DNA from: Rhodothermales bacterium
GTDB lineage: Bacteria; Bacteroidota; Rhodothermia; Rhodothermales; Bin80
Direction of reading: 5' to 3'
DNA: 37,519 nucleotides
NCBI GenBank assembly: GCA_022821875.1
Contig: JAJECV010000075.1
Location: forward strand, 1 to 37,519
Shown here one piece after another: positions 17,812-26,986 of the stretch. Both the position numbers and the translations under genes were made by a program. The notes under the pieces were generated by a model that saw only the letters and a list, made by a program, of their open reading frames with translations, searched no databases and was not told where the DNA came from. Numbering within the stretch: the stretch's first letter is position 1; every line of letters starts with the position of its first letter.

Positions 17812-19123
17812 AATGCTGCTCTTTTTTCTTTGCCTGGTCCCCTTGTTGGGGGTGATGATGACGGTACAGGCACAAACCCCTTCACCGCTTCATGAGAAAC
17901 TGGATCTTCACGCCATGGCGGTGGAGTCCGATGTAATTAACTGGCGCCGGGATATACATGCAAACCCCGAACTCAGTAATCGGGAGTTTCGAACTGCAGC
18001 ACTGGTGGCAGATCACCTGCGTTCCCTCGGCATGGACGTTCAAACCGAGATCGCCCATACCGGAGTCACTGGATTCCTGAAGGGCGGAAAACCCGGGCCG
18101 ATTGTTGCCCTCCGTGCGGACATGGATGCATTGCCGGTGACCGAATTGGCAGAGGTCCCCTTTGCCTCCAAGGTGCGTACAACTTACAACGGCATGGAGG
18201 TCGGCGTGATGCATGCCTGTGGCCATGACACCCATACGGCCATCCTGATGGGGGTAGCCAGCGTCATGGCCAAGATGAAAGAGGATCTGCCGGGATCCAT
18301 TAAATTCATTTTTCAACCTGCCGAGGAAGGGGCACCGGCGGGCGAGGAAGGAGGGGCAGAGCTCATGCTTCGTGAAGGGGTCTTTGACGATCCAGCCCCC
18401 GAAGTGATTTTTGGATTACATGTCTGGCCGGAGCGGGTCGGGCATATCAGTTATCTGCCGGGCCCGTTTATGGCCAGCGCGGATGAGTTGTTTATCACCG
18501 TCAAAGGAAAACAGACTCATGGCGCCGTTCCGTGGGGAGGAGTAGATCCGATTGTCGTGGGCAGCCAAATTGTCCTGGGATTACAAACCATTGCCAGCCG
18601 GCAGCTGGATGTCACTGCCACCCCCTCTATTATCACCGTAGGCACCTTTCATGGCGGAGTACGCAGTAATATCATCCCCGATGAGGTGAAACTGTCAGGA
18701 ACCATCCGTACATTTCTGCCCGACATTCAGGATGAAATTGAAGAAAATATCCGCCGGACCGCCGAACACATTGCCGCTAGCGCCGGCGCGACCGCCGAAG
18801 TCCGGATTAACCGCGGATATCCGGTTACGGTCAATGATCCCGACCTGACGATGCGAATGATCCCCTCACTTGAGCGTGTATCCGATTCGGTCAGTCAGGC
18901 GGTGCAGATTACCGGAGCCGAAGATTTTTCCTATTTTGCAAACGAAGTGCCGGGACTGTTCATCTTTCTCGGGATTGCTCCTGCTGATGCAGACCTCGAA
19001 ACCGTCCCAAGAAATCACTCCCCCTATTTTTTTGTGGATGAATCTGCACTCATCACCGGTGTACGGGCACTCGCCAGCCTGGCCGTTGACTATATGGTCC
19101 AACCACCGGAAAGCGGGGAGTGA
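17798..19123 (+). CDS. Exported M20-family amidohydrolase
   Basis: A 441-residue M20D-type metallohydrolase related to N-acyl-amino-acid and hippurate hydrolases. A hydrophobic N-terminal segment (LLFFLCLVPLLGVMM, ending VQAQ) makes it periplasmic or exported, unlike the cytoplasmic members. Metal-site motifs are visible: RADMDALP, HACGHDTH (139-146, with Cys141 and His143), FQPAEEGAPAGEEGG, and a later ITGAEDFSYFA. The dimerisation domain with GTFHGGVRSNIIPDEV is complete. ATG 17798 and ATG 17813 are both possible starts; either keeps the signal peptide. It probably releases acyl or amino groups from small peptides or amides; the exact substrate cannot be read from sequence. Confidence 0.88.
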   Translation: MFSAKMLLFFLCLVPLLGVMMTVQAQTPSPLHEKLDLHAMAVESDVINWRRDIHANPELSNREFRTAALVADHLRSLGMDVQTEIAHTGVTGFLKGGKPGPIVALRADMDALPVTELAEVPFASKVRTTYNGMEVGVMHACGHDTHTAILMGVASVMAKMKEDLPGSIKFIFQPAEEGAPAGEEGGAELMLREGVFDDPAPEVIFGLHVWPERVGHISYLPGPFMASADELFITVKGKQTHGAVPWGGVDPIVVGSQIVLGLQTIASRQLDVTATPSIITVGTFHGGVRSNIIPDEVKLSGTIRTFLPDIQDEIEENIRRTAEHIAASAGATAEVRINRGYPVTVNDPDLTMRMIPSLERVSDSVSQAVQITGAEDFSYFANEVPGLFIFLGIAPADADLETVPRNHSPYFFVDESALITGVRALASLAVDYMVQPPESGE

Positions 19124-19218
19124 AGAGCAGCAGGACGAGAGGCGTTGTGTACATCCATCCCCGTAAACTCCGTATCACCAACCGGGTACTGGAGCGGTGG
19201 GTCCTCCCCTGCCGGTAT

Positions 19219-19812
19219 TCAAACGGCTTCCACCGCATCTGCGATGCGACGCAGCAATTCCTGCCGCCCCCTTCGATCCGCTGCAGAGGTGGCAATGATC
19301 GGGAGTTCAGCCCCCTGGGACTGCAGTGCCTCCTGGGCCGTTCGGATACTGCGCTGCATGGTGTTGCCAGATAATTTATCTGTCTTGGTCAGCACCAGAA
19401 AACATTCTGCGCATGTCTGCCGCAAAAGCAGCATAACCTCCTTATCCAGAGCGGTGGGAGCATGGCGACTGTCCACAAGATGAAGCACCGCACGTAAGGA
19501 CACGCGCTCTGTGAGGTAAGCCACGATGGTTCTCCTCCACCGCGCCCTTGCTTTTTTACTTACCCTCGCATAGCCGTATCCCGGGATGTCTACGAAGTAC
19601 ATCCCATGGTTGACCTCATAAAAATTAAAGGTCTGCGTCTTCCCCGGGGTTGCACTGATCCGTGCCAGAGACCTTCTCCGGCATAACATATTCAAAAGTG
19701 CACTCTTGCCGACATTGGAGCGTCCAATGAAGGCCACCTCAGGCAGATCCTCCGCTGGCATCTGTGCCAGATTTTCTGCACTCTTGATAAACGTGATCTG
19801 CCGAACCTCCAT
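19219..19812 (-). CDS. engB: Ribosome-biogenesis GTPase YsxC/EngB
   Basis: A GTP-binding protein needed for assembly of the large ribosomal subunit. I place the start at MEVRQITFIKSAENLAQMP (19812), giving 197 residues, the family length; the longer frame to 20001 lies inside sucD and has no family match. The G1 motif GRSNVGKS is at residues 30-37, the G2 Thr in RISATPGKTQT, G3 DIPGYG at 75-80, then TKTDKLS as G4 and TSAADRRG as G5. It starts 10 bases after the sucD stop, in the same direction. Convergent with the amidohydrolase. Confidence 0.93.
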   Translation of the reverse strand: MEVRQITFIKSAENLAQMPAEDLPEVAFIGRSNVGKSALLNMLCRRRSLARISATPGKTQTFNFYEVNHGMYFVDIPGYGYARVSKKARARWRRTIVAYLTERVSLRAVLHLVDSRHAPTALDKEVMLLLRQTCAECFLVLTKTDKLSGNTMQRSIRTAQEALQSQGAELPIIATSAADRRGRQELLRRIADAVEAV

Positions 19813-19822
19813 CAATGATGCA

Positions 19823-20692
19823 TCAAATTCCTGCACTTCGGACCGCTCCGCCGATATGCGCCGGGTTCCGTACAATATGCGCACCTGCATCTGCAAGTGC
19901 CGCAAACTTATCCTCAGCCGTCCCTTTTCCCCCGGCAATAATGGCCCCTGCATGCCCCATGCGGCGCCCTGGAGGGGCAGTTGCGCCGGCAATGAATGCA
20001 ACCACCGGCTTGCTCATATGCGCCTTGATATAGGCTGCAGCATCCTCTTCATCCGTGCCCCCAATCTCGCCAATCAGAACAACAGCAGCCGTTTCGGAAT
20101 CCTCCTCAAACAGTTTTAATGCATCAATAAACCGGGTCCCGATCACCGGATCCCCCCCAATTCCGATGGCCGTGCTCTGCCCGTATCCCTCACGGGTCAG
20201 CTGATCAACGGCTTCATAGGTCAAGGTTCCTGATCTGGAAATCACACCAACCGGCCCTTCCGCGAAGATCATCGCCGGCATAATCCCCACCTTGGCCTGT
20301 CCAGGCGTTAACAGCCCTGGACAATTCGGCCCAACTAAACGGGTGCCTTTGGATGCTGCATAATGGAATGCATGAACCATGTCCTTCACCGGGATCCCTT
20401 CTGTGATGCACACGATTAATGGCAAACCCGCATCAGCGGCCTCCATAATCGCATCTTTGGCAAATGCGGGGGGAACGAAGATGACCGAGGTATTGGCCCC
20501 CTCCGCCGTAACGGCTTCCTGAACCGTATTGAAGACCGGGCGGCCTAGATGCTGCATCCCTCCTTTGCCGGGAGTAACTCCGCCGACGACTGTCGTGCCG
20601 TATTCAATCATCTGCTCTGCATGAAATGCCCCCTCCCTGCCCGTAAACCCCTGTACGACTAACCGTGTGTGTTTGTCAATTAAAATACTCAT
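19823..20692 (-). CDS. sucD: Succinate-CoA ligase, alpha subunit
   Basis: A 289-residue alpha subunit of succinyl-CoA synthetase of the citric acid cycle, which makes ATP or GTP from succinyl-CoA. CoA-binding residues lie in [17 protein letters not shown] and in [12 protein letters not shown], and [10 protein letters not shown] is the second signature. The active-site phosphohistidine is His247 in [14 protein letters not shown]. The partner beta subunit gene is not adjacent, which is usual for this group. It lies 22 bases after gatA in the minus-strand block and precedes engB. Confidence 0.97.
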   Translation of the reverse strand: MSILIDKHTRLVVQGFTGREGAFHAEQMIEYGTTVVGGVTPGKGGMQHLGRPVFNTVQEAVTAEGANTSVIFVPPAFAKDAIMEAADAGLPLIVCITEGIPVKDMVHAFHYAASKGTRLVGPNCPGLLTPGQAKVGIMPAMIFAEGPVGVISRSGTLTYEAVDQLTREGYGQSTAIGIGGDPVIGTRFIDALKLFEEDSETAAVVLIGEIGGTDEEDAAAYIKAHMSKPVVAFIAGATAPPGRRMGHAGAIIAGGKGTAEDKFAALADAGAHIVRNPAHIGGAVRSAGI

Positions 20693-20714
20693 AATCCGTT
20701 TTTTGATTCAATGT

Positions 20715-22157
20715 CTATGAAGATGAATGTTCTATTAAATTCATGATTTTCCTGCTGATCGTAAGCAACTCCGCTTCACGGAATGGGGCCCCCAGCAACT
20801 GTACCCCTACGGGCAGTCCCTGAACGGTTCTCCCGACCGGAACGGAGATCCCCGGGATGCCCGCCAAATTGGCCGTCACCGTATAGGCATCGCTCAGATA
20901 CATCTGAAGCGGATCTTTGTCCTGCTGTCCAACCCGCATTCCCGCCCTCGGGTTTACGGGAGTTAAGAGGACATCCACTTTTTCCCATGCCTCATCAAAA
21001 TCCTTCCGAATTAAATTACGTACACGCTGCGCTTTCCCATAATACGCATCGTAGTAGCCGGCTGAGAGCACATACGTCCCCAGCATGACGCGCCGTTTTA
21101 CCTCAAATCCAAACCCATCGCTTCGGGTGCTTGTATACATGTCTTCCAGCGAATGCGCTTCACCTGCCCGTCGAAGCCCGTACTTTACTCCATCATAACG
21201 GGAGAGATTACTGGATGCTTCCGCAGCTGCGAGGATATAATACGTTGCAACCCCGTATTCTGTGTGAGGCAGCGAGACGGGGACCAGACGGGCCCCTTCG
21301 GATTCGAGCATACATGCGGTCTGATCCACAAGTTTTCTAACCTCCCCGTCAAGTCCATCTCCGTAATACTCCTTCGGCAAACCGACCCGTAATCCATGGA
21401 TTGCACGATCCGCGGAGAATTCCACATGCGGATAGGAACAATCCATACATGTTGCATCACTCGGGTCCGTGCCCGCCATGTGGGAGAGAATCCGGGAAAC
21501 CACTTCAACGCTATTGGCAAAGGTGCCGACACAGTCAAATGACGAAGCAAATGCAACCAGACCATAGCGACTCACCAGTCCGTAGGTCGGCTTCAATCCC
21601 AGAACTCCGCAAAAGGATGCCGGCTGACGTATAGACCCGCCCGTATCGGTGCCTAACGCGGCATGACACATCCCGGCCGCAACCGCCGCCGCCGATCCAC
21701 CTGAGGATCCGCCTGACACATATTCCAGATTATGAGGGTTCAGTGTAGGGCCATAGGCAGAATACTCGGTCGTTGCTCCCATCGCAAATTCATCACAGTT
21801 CGTGCGCCCAATCAGCAGTGCACCTGCCCTGCGAAGCCTTGCCACGGAAGTGGCCTCAAATGGAGGGCGATACCCTTCAAGAATTTTTGAAGAGCAGGTG
21901 ACCGGCCACTCGGTTGTGCTCAGAACATCTTTGACCCCCAGCACCAGCCCCATCAAGGGCAACTCATTTCCCTCTCTCAATGCCTGATCAATTGCCTCAG
22001 CGGATTGACCTACAGAGGACGCATCAACATGCGTGAACGCATTCAGAGATGGATTTTTCTCCTGAATGGTCTCCAGGGCAAGCTGCGCAATCTCTACGCA
22101 ACTCGCCCTTTTGCTCAGTAACGCACTCCTGCAATCGGCAAACGACGGCAAAGCCAT
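20715..22157 (-). CDS. gatA: Aspartyl/glutamyl-tRNA amidotransferase subunit A
   Basis: A 480-residue amidase-signature protein, the glutaminase subunit of GatCAB, which converts misacylated Glu-tRNA(Gln) or Asp-tRNA(Asn) to the correct amide. The Ser-cisSer-Lys triad is seen as Lys76 (GVKDV), Ser151 in SGGSSGGSAAAVAAG and Ser175 in GTDTGGSIRQPA. The length and the C-terminal LTISRKIMNLIEH are usual. Its partners gatB and gatC are not nearby. It lies 35 bases after tatA and is followed by sucD. Confidence 0.96.
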   Translation of the reverse strand: MALPSFADCRSALLSKRASCVEIAQLALETIQEKNPSLNAFTHVDASSVGQSAEAIDQALREGNELPLMGLVLGVKDVLSTTEWPVTCSSKILEGYRPPFEATSVARLRRAGALLIGRTNCDEFAMGATTEYSAYGPTLNPHNLEYVSGGSSGGSAAAVAAGMCHAALGTDTGGSIRQPASFCGVLGLKPTYGLVSRYGLVAFASSFDCVGTFANSVEVVSRILSHMAGTDPSDATCMDCSYPHVEFSADRAIHGLRVGLPKEYYGDGLDGEVRKLVDQTACMLESEGARLVPVSLPHTEYGVATYYILAAAEASSNLSRYDGVKYGLRRAGEAHSLEDMYTSTRSDGFGFEVKRRVMLGTYVLSAGYYDAYYGKAQRVRNLIRKDFDEAWEKVDVLLTPVNPRAGMRVGQQDKDPLQMYLSDAYTVTANLAGIPGISVPVGRTVQGLPVGVQLLGAPFREAELLTISRKIMNLIEHSSS

Positions 22158-22192
22158 ATGCGGTTCCCCAGACGTGCCAAGGCGGAAAAGGG

Positions 22193-22504
22193 TTACTTAG
22201 GCGTTTCGGGAGCAGGGTTTGCTGGATCAGGCCCCTGCCCCTGAGACGGAGGTGCATAACCTGGAGGATTCTGCTGTGCGGGTGGACGATACGCAGGTGG
22301 GCGATCCTCCACAGTCAACTCACGGCTGATCTCACTCGTGGCTGACTTAAATTCCCGAATTCCCTTCCCGAGTCCACGTGCAACTTCAGGGATACGCTTG
22401 GCCCCGAATAACACCAAAACAATCAGAAAGATAATGCCAATCTCCATAGGTCCAAAACTGAACAGAAACAGGACAGCGATTTCCAGAGATTCAAGATTCA
22501 ACAT
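22193..22504 (-). CDS. tatA: Sec-independent translocase subunit TatA/TatE
   Basis: A 103-residue TatA-family protein, part of the pore that carries folded proteins across the inner membrane. One transmembrane helix (IIFLIVLVLFG) is followed by the amphipathic helix (AKRIPEVARGLGKGIREFKSA) with the FG hinge in between. The Pro- and Gln-rich tail (PPAYRPPAQQNPPGYAPP) is low complexity. The start is ATG 22504 (MLNLESLE), which gives a longer N-terminus than most TatA proteins; the internal MEIGIIF would also match. No tatC is present in the window. Confidence 0.9.
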   Translation of the reverse strand: MLNLESLEIAVLFLFSFGPMEIGIIFLIVLVLFGAKRIPEVARGLGKGIREFKSATSEISRELTVEDRPPAYRPPAQQNPPGYAPPSQGQGPDPANPAPETPK

Positions 22505-22713
22505 GACGTGTTCTCGTTATTGTTAAGGTAGAACTGGTTAAAGATACAAATACCCGCCGTTCATGTTCCACACATTCCTCCCGCTTAGGTTCCATCTCTG
22601 TCCAACGTGAAGATTCCAGTTCCTCCATAGCGGTCATTTTGGGCTCCAATAACAGCTTGAAGCGATCTTTCTGATGTATCGGTGCACTGCCATAGCGAAA
22701 GATCTGAGAGCAA

Positions 22714-23325
22714 CTATGCTGCCGGAGTTGTCTGCTCCGACACCGGATGCTCTTCCGGAACAGGAATATCCTCTTCAGACGGCGCTGGATGCATTCCATT
22801 CAGGAATTTTTTCTGAAAAAGCAAAATACCCATGACACCTCCCACAATCCCAATATCTGCGACGTTGAAGATGGGAAAGAAGGACAGATAACTTCCTCCA
22901 ATGAACGGGATAGAAGCGGGAATCAGTCCATGCCAGAGATCAAAGTGAATAAAATCCACCACCCGCCCCTGAAAAAAAGGACCATAATCAAAGATCATCC
23001 CATAAAACAGCCGGTCAACAATATTCCCGATCGCCCCTCCTAGAATGCAGGCAAGGCTGGATGTATAGGGGAAATAGCCATCACGAACCCGAACCAGATA
23101 GACGACAATCATGACCGCGGCAATCATGGAGAACGCCGTAATCATGCCTGCAGGACCAAAATTGATCCCAAACGCCATGCCTGGATTTTCGGTATAGGTA
23201 AACTTCAGCCAGCCTCCCACAAGGTCAATGGCCCCGAGATGACCGGAATCCATGTTCAGTCGCACGACCACTTTCGTGACCTGATCAAGTACCAGCACGC
23301 CAGCCACAATCCAGAACAGTCGCAT
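22714..23325 (-). CDS. lspA: Lipoprotein signal peptidase (signal peptidase II)
   Basis: A 203-residue inner-membrane aspartyl peptidase that removes the signal peptide from diacylglyceryl-prolipoproteins. It has four membrane segments; the opening VLDQVTK and ENPGMAF motifs are in place, and the catalytic dyad sits in GGAIGNIVDR (Asp104) and FPIFNVADIGI (Asp157). The C-terminal tail beyond about residue 178 (HPAPSEEDIPVPEEHPV) is acidic and proline-rich, longer than usual. It follows the dksA-like gene by 8 bases; the ileS, dksA, lspA order is typical of Bacteroidota-type genomes. About 209 bases without a recognisable gene lie between it and tatA. Confidence 0.95.
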   Translation of the reverse strand: MRLFWIVAGVLVLDQVTKVVVRLNMDSGHLGAIDLVGGWLKFTYTENPGMAFGINFGPAGMITAFSMIAAVMIVVYLVRVRDGYFPYTSSLACILGGAIGNIVDRLFYGMIFDYGPFFQGRVVDFIHFDLWHGLIPASIPFIGGSYLSFFPIFNVADIGIVGGVMGILLFQKKFLNGMHPAPSEEDIPVPEEHPVSEQTTPAA

Positions 23326-23333
23326 ATGCGAGT

Positions 23334-23762
23334 CTACCGCTTCTGCTTAAGTTTGGCCTCAATCGAGATCTCTGTATGAGGGACCGCTTCCAGCCGCTCC
23401 TTGGAAATGGGATTTCCCGTCACCTTGCAGATCCCGTAAGTCCGATTCTCAATGCGCTCCAGAGCCCGATCCAGATATCCGATATATTTTTTCTGGCGAG
23501 CCAGCATTAGATACAATTTCTCCCGCTCCATTGCGTCCGTCCCGGCATCCGCCATATGGAAACTGTACGCCGAGTCGCTCTCGGATCGCTCACGTGAATC
23601 CTTGATCTGCGCCTGCATCTGCGTGATATCTTCAAGCGCATCCCTGCGCTTGTCCAAAATCAGCGAACGGAAATGCGCTAGGGTTTCATCGTCAAACGGC
23701 GTCTTTGCAGGGCCATTCACTGGGGATCCAGAAGATGCTTGAACTGATTTTTGAACTGCCAT
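23334..23762 (-). CDS. TraR/DksA-family regulator with reduced zinc finger
   Basis: A 142-residue DksA-like protein that probably acts on RNA polymerase through the secondary channel. It has a coiled-coil region (LILDKRRDALEDITQMQAQIKDS, then DAMEREKLYLMLARQKKYIGYLDRAL) with the tip DAGTDAMEREK, and the family ending ENRTYGICKVTGNPISKERLEAVPHTEISIEAK. The zinc finger keeps only the first Cys; CxxC is now CKVTG and the second pair is gone, as seen in many Bacteroidota homologues. It sits between ileS and lspA. Confidence 0.9.
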   Translation of the reverse strand: MAVQKSVQASSGSPVNGPAKTPFDDETLAHFRSLILDKRRDALEDITQMQAQIKDSRERSESDSAYSFHMADAGTDAMEREKLYLMLARQKKYIGYLDRALERIENRTYGICKVTGNPISKERLEAVPHTEISIEAKLKQKR

Positions 23763-23794
23763 AGTCTAACTTATTTCACTTCGTACCGCAAGGA

Positions 23795-26700
23795 TCACAC
23801 CGACCGGGTTATCCCCAGTGTAAAGATCTCCTCACCGATATTAAAGCGTTCAACATGCTCTCCTTTTGGAGAAAGAACGAAGTTATACGTGACGGCCAGC
23901 GTCTCGTTCCTGACCCGGTCAATATAGGATTCAATGGCCGTGCGCAGCACCTTGGTTGCATGGCAGTCCACATGAATTCGATCCGTCACCGCAAAGCCCG
24001 CCGCCTTGCGAAGATTCTGAATGCGATTGATACTTTCCCGGGCAAATCCCTCATGCAGCAGTTCCTCCGTGATCACAGTATCTAAAGCAACCGTATATCC
24101 ATCTTCCTGACCAACCAGCCAGCCCTCTACCCCCTGCGTGATGATTTCAATGTCGCCCGGCAGCAATTCAAGTTCAAACCCCTCTCCCGTCAGAATTACC
24201 GGATCGCCGGAAGCGTAGGCATTTAACTGTCCTGTTTTGAGTGCCAGAATTGCTTCCTTGACCCTGGGCATATTCCGCCCGGCCCGCCGACCTAATTGAC
24301 GAAAATTCGGGCGGGCGCTTCGACGGACAATGGGATGGGATGCATCAATGTATTCCATCGTTCGTGCATTCACCTCATCTAGAATAATGGGGGCGACCCT
24401 TGAAACGGTTTCCTCCTGACAACTTTCGTCCACCACCACCAGGATCCGTCCCACAGGCTGGCGAATATTCAATTTTGCCTTGTTCCGCAACCCAAGAGCC
24501 AGCGAGGAAATCACCTGTGCACTTTTCATGCGCGCTTCAAGTGCATGATTCACCAGTGCGAGGTCCTTTTTCGGGAAGTTTGTCAGATGAACCGACTCCG
24601 CTGCGCCGGCGGCATTGACCATAAGGCGCTGATACAGCCACTCACTGTAATGGGGCGCAATCGGGGCCATGAGGCGTGCCACCGTTTCCAGACATGTATG
24701 TACGGTTTCGTAAGCTGCCCATTTATCGTCATCCGATTCCGTGGGACGCGTTGCCTTTGCACTCCAGAAACGCCGGCGGGATCTGCGGATATACCAGTTT
24801 GAAAGATCCATCACGAACGCCTCTACGGTGCGGGCGGCCCGGGTGGGATGATAATCTGCCAGTGCCGAATCCACCCGTTCCACCGCAGACTGCAAACAGC
24901 TGAGAATCCACCGGTCCAACTCCGGCCGCTTCTGCACCGGAGGGGCATCCTGCATCCCTGTATAGCCATCGATATTGGCATACGTTGCAAAGAAACTGTA
25001 GCTGTTCGTTAAGGTGCTGAAGAGCTTTCGCTCCACTTCCTTCACCCCGTTGATCGTAAACTTCAAATCCTCCCACGGTGGGGAGTTACTCATCATATAC
25101 CACCGTACCCGGTCTGCTCCGTGCTCTTTAATCAACGCAAACGGGTCTAGCGCATTTCCTTTGGTCTTGGACATCTTTTCGCCCTTTGCATCCAGGAGCA
25201 GTCCCCCCACTACGCAATTACGGAACGAAACCTCATCCATCACCAGGGCTGCAATTGCGTGGAGCGTATAAAACCATCCGCGTGTCTGATCCACGCCTTC
25301 GGCAATGAAGTCGGCCGGAAAACTCCGTTCGAATGCCTCTTGATTCTCAAATGGATAGTGCCACTGTGCGAATGGCATGGCCCCTGAATCAAACCACACA
25401 TCAATGGTTTCCGGTACTCGCCGCATCGTTCCCGCGTCTGGTGCCGGCCATGTCAGTTCATCCACAAACGGGCGGTGCAGATCAATATCCTCATCCTGAT
25501 CCGGCAACTGATCTCCGCAGCGTTCGCGCAGTTCCGCAATGGAGCCGATCACCTCAATGACATCCGGGTCGTGATCGGAGACCCAGACCGGAAGAGGGGT
25601 TCCCCAGAAGCGTCGACGGCTGAGTGCCCAGTCCACATTATTGGAAAGCCACTCCCCGAAACGGCCGGTTCCAATAGAGGCAGGCTGCCATGCAATCTGA
25701 TGATTGAGCTCTACGAGCCGGTCGCGGATCGCCGTGGTGCGAATGAACCAGCTTTCCACCGGATAACTCATCAGCGGGGTCCCTTTCCGCCAATCATGGG
25801 GATAGTTGTGGACATAACTGTCCTCCCGTTGCAAAAGCCCCCGTCTGCGCAACTCCCGAATGACCGGCCGGTCTGCGTCCTTGAACCAGAGCCCGCCCAC
25901 ATGCGGCATCTCTGCCATAAAATGCCCCCGCAGATCAATCGGATTCAATACGGGAAGTCCCTCCGTTTGTCCCACCTCATAGTCATCTGCTCCGAATGCA
26001 GGCGCAATATGGACGATCCCCGTACCCTCTTCGGTGGACACAAACTCCGCCGTCACAATCCTCCAGGCCTGATGCCCCTGATCCTTAAAAAAACTGAAAA
26101 GCGGCGCATACTGCTCCCCCGCAAGGTCACTTCCACGTACCGTTCGGATCACCTCATATTCCTCCTGCAGCATCTCCAACCGGGCCTGGGCAAGAATCAG
26201 ACTAGATTCAGGGAGCGAGGCGCAGCGCACAGCGACATACTCAATCTCCGGCCCGACTGCCAATGCTGCATTTGAAACCAGCGTCCAGGGCGTGGTCGTC
26301 CAGGCCAGAAAGTATGTATCCGGCTGATCCAGAGATCGGAAACGGACCGTGACGCTTGGATCCTGAACTTCCTTGTACCCCAGACTGACTTCATGGGAGC
26401 TTAGAATCGTGCCGGATCCCGGACTATACCAGTGAATCTTATGGCCTTTGTAAAGCAGCCCCTTCTCGTAAATCTGTTTGATCAGCCACCACTCGGTTTC
26501 GATGTATTTCGTTTCGAAGGTCACATAGGGATGATCAAGATCCACCCAGTATCCCATCTGCCGTGTCAGTTCATCCCATTCCCCTTTATAGGTCAGAACA
26601 CTCTCACGGCACTGCTGATTAAACTTTGCCATGCCATAGCGCAAAACATCTTCCTGTCCATCAAGCCCGAGACTTTTTTCAACCTCAATCTCTACCGGAA

Positions 26701-26983
26701 GTCCATGCGTATCCCAGCCTGCTTTGCGCTCCACACGCCGCCCTTTCATGGTATGATACCGGCAGAATACATCTTTAATGGTGCGGGCCATTACATGATG
26801 GACACCTGGATGTCCATTGGCGGTTGGGGGGCCTTCATAAAACGTATAGGTGGGCGCGTCTATACGCAGTTCAACACTTTTTTTGAAGATATCTTCGGCC
26901 TCCCACCTCTCACGGACCTCCCGCTCAACCTGATGAACATCCGCACGCTGAATTTCTTCAAAACGCTGCATCCCCTCACTCAT
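23795..26983 (-). CDS. ileS: Isoleucyl-tRNA synthetase
   Basis: A 1062-residue class I synthetase that charges tRNA(Ile). The HIGH box appears as GPPTANGHPGVHHV (residues 52-64), and the KMSKS loop as KMSKTKGN (603-610). The CP1 editing domain (about 190-400) carries TTTPWTLVSNAALAV and the GTGIVHIAPAFGADDYEVG segment. The PGxHH form of the first box and the length are those of the eukaryotic-like second IleS type, which in some bacteria is linked to mupirocin tolerance, although no such trait can be read directly here. The start at 26983 fits the usual N-terminus. Three bases separate it from the upstream phosphorylase gene. Confidence 0.97.
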   Translation of the reverse strand: MSEGMQRFEEIQRADVHQVEREVRERWEAEDIFKKSVELRIDAPTYTFYEGPPTANGHPGVHHVMARTIKDVFCRYHTMKGRRVERKAGWDTHGLPVEIEVEKSLGLDGQEDVLRYGMAKFNQQCRESVLTYKGEWDELTRQMGYWVDLDHPYVTFETKYIETEWWLIKQIYEKGLLYKGHKIHWYSPGSGTILSSHEVSLGYKEVQDPSVTVRFRSLDQPDTYFLAWTTTPWTLVSNAALAVGPEIEYVAVRCASLPESSLILAQARLEMLQEEYEVIRTVRGSDLAGEQYAPLFSFFKDQGHQAWRIVTAEFVSTEEGTGIVHIAPAFGADDYEVGQTEGLPVLNPIDLRGHFMAEMPHVGGLWFKDADRPVIRELRRRGLLQREDSYVHNYPHDWRKGTPLMSYPVESWFIRTTAIRDRLVELNHQIAWQPASIGTGRFGEWLSNNVDWALSRRRFWGTPLPVWVSDHDPDVIEVIGSIAELRERCGDQLPDQDEDIDLHRPFVDELTWPAPDAGTMRRVPETIDVWFDSGAMPFAQWHYPFENQEAFERSFPADFIAEGVDQTRGWFYTLHAIAALVMDEVSFRNCVVGGLLLDAKGEKMSKTKGNALDPFALIKEHGADRVRWYMMSNSPPWEDLKFTINGVKEVERKLFSTLTNSYSFFATYANIDGYTGMQDAPPVQKRPELDRWILSCLQSAVERVDSALADYHPTRAARTVEAFVMDLSNWYIRRSRRRFWSAKATRPTESDDDKWAAYETVHTCLETVARLMAPIAPHYSEWLYQRLMVNAAGAAESVHLTNFPKKDLALVNHALEARMKSAQVISSLALGLRNKAKLNIRQPVGRILVVVDESCQEETVSRVAPIILDEVNARTMEYIDASHPIVRRSARPNFRQLGRRAGRNMPRVKEAILALKTGQLNAYASGDPVILTGEGFELELLPGDIEIITQGVEGWLVGQEDGYTVALDTVITEELLHEGFARESINRIQNLRKAAGFAVTDRIHVDCHATKVLRTAIESYIDRVRNETLAVTYNFVLSPKGEHVERFNIGEEIFTLGITRSV

Positions 26984-26986
26984 TGC

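Noticed and set aside
19219-20001. Long form of EngB (260 codons)
   Set aside because: The first 63 codons lie inside sucD in another frame and show no family sequence; the start at 19812 gives the proper N-terminus.
22491-22799. Minus-strand frame of 102 codons between lspA and tatA
   Set aside because: It overlaps the end of lspA and the start of tatA, has a low-complexity look and no motif.
25475-26275. Plus-strand open frame of 266 codons
   Set aside because: Antisense to ileS; composition is typical of a shadow and no motif is present.
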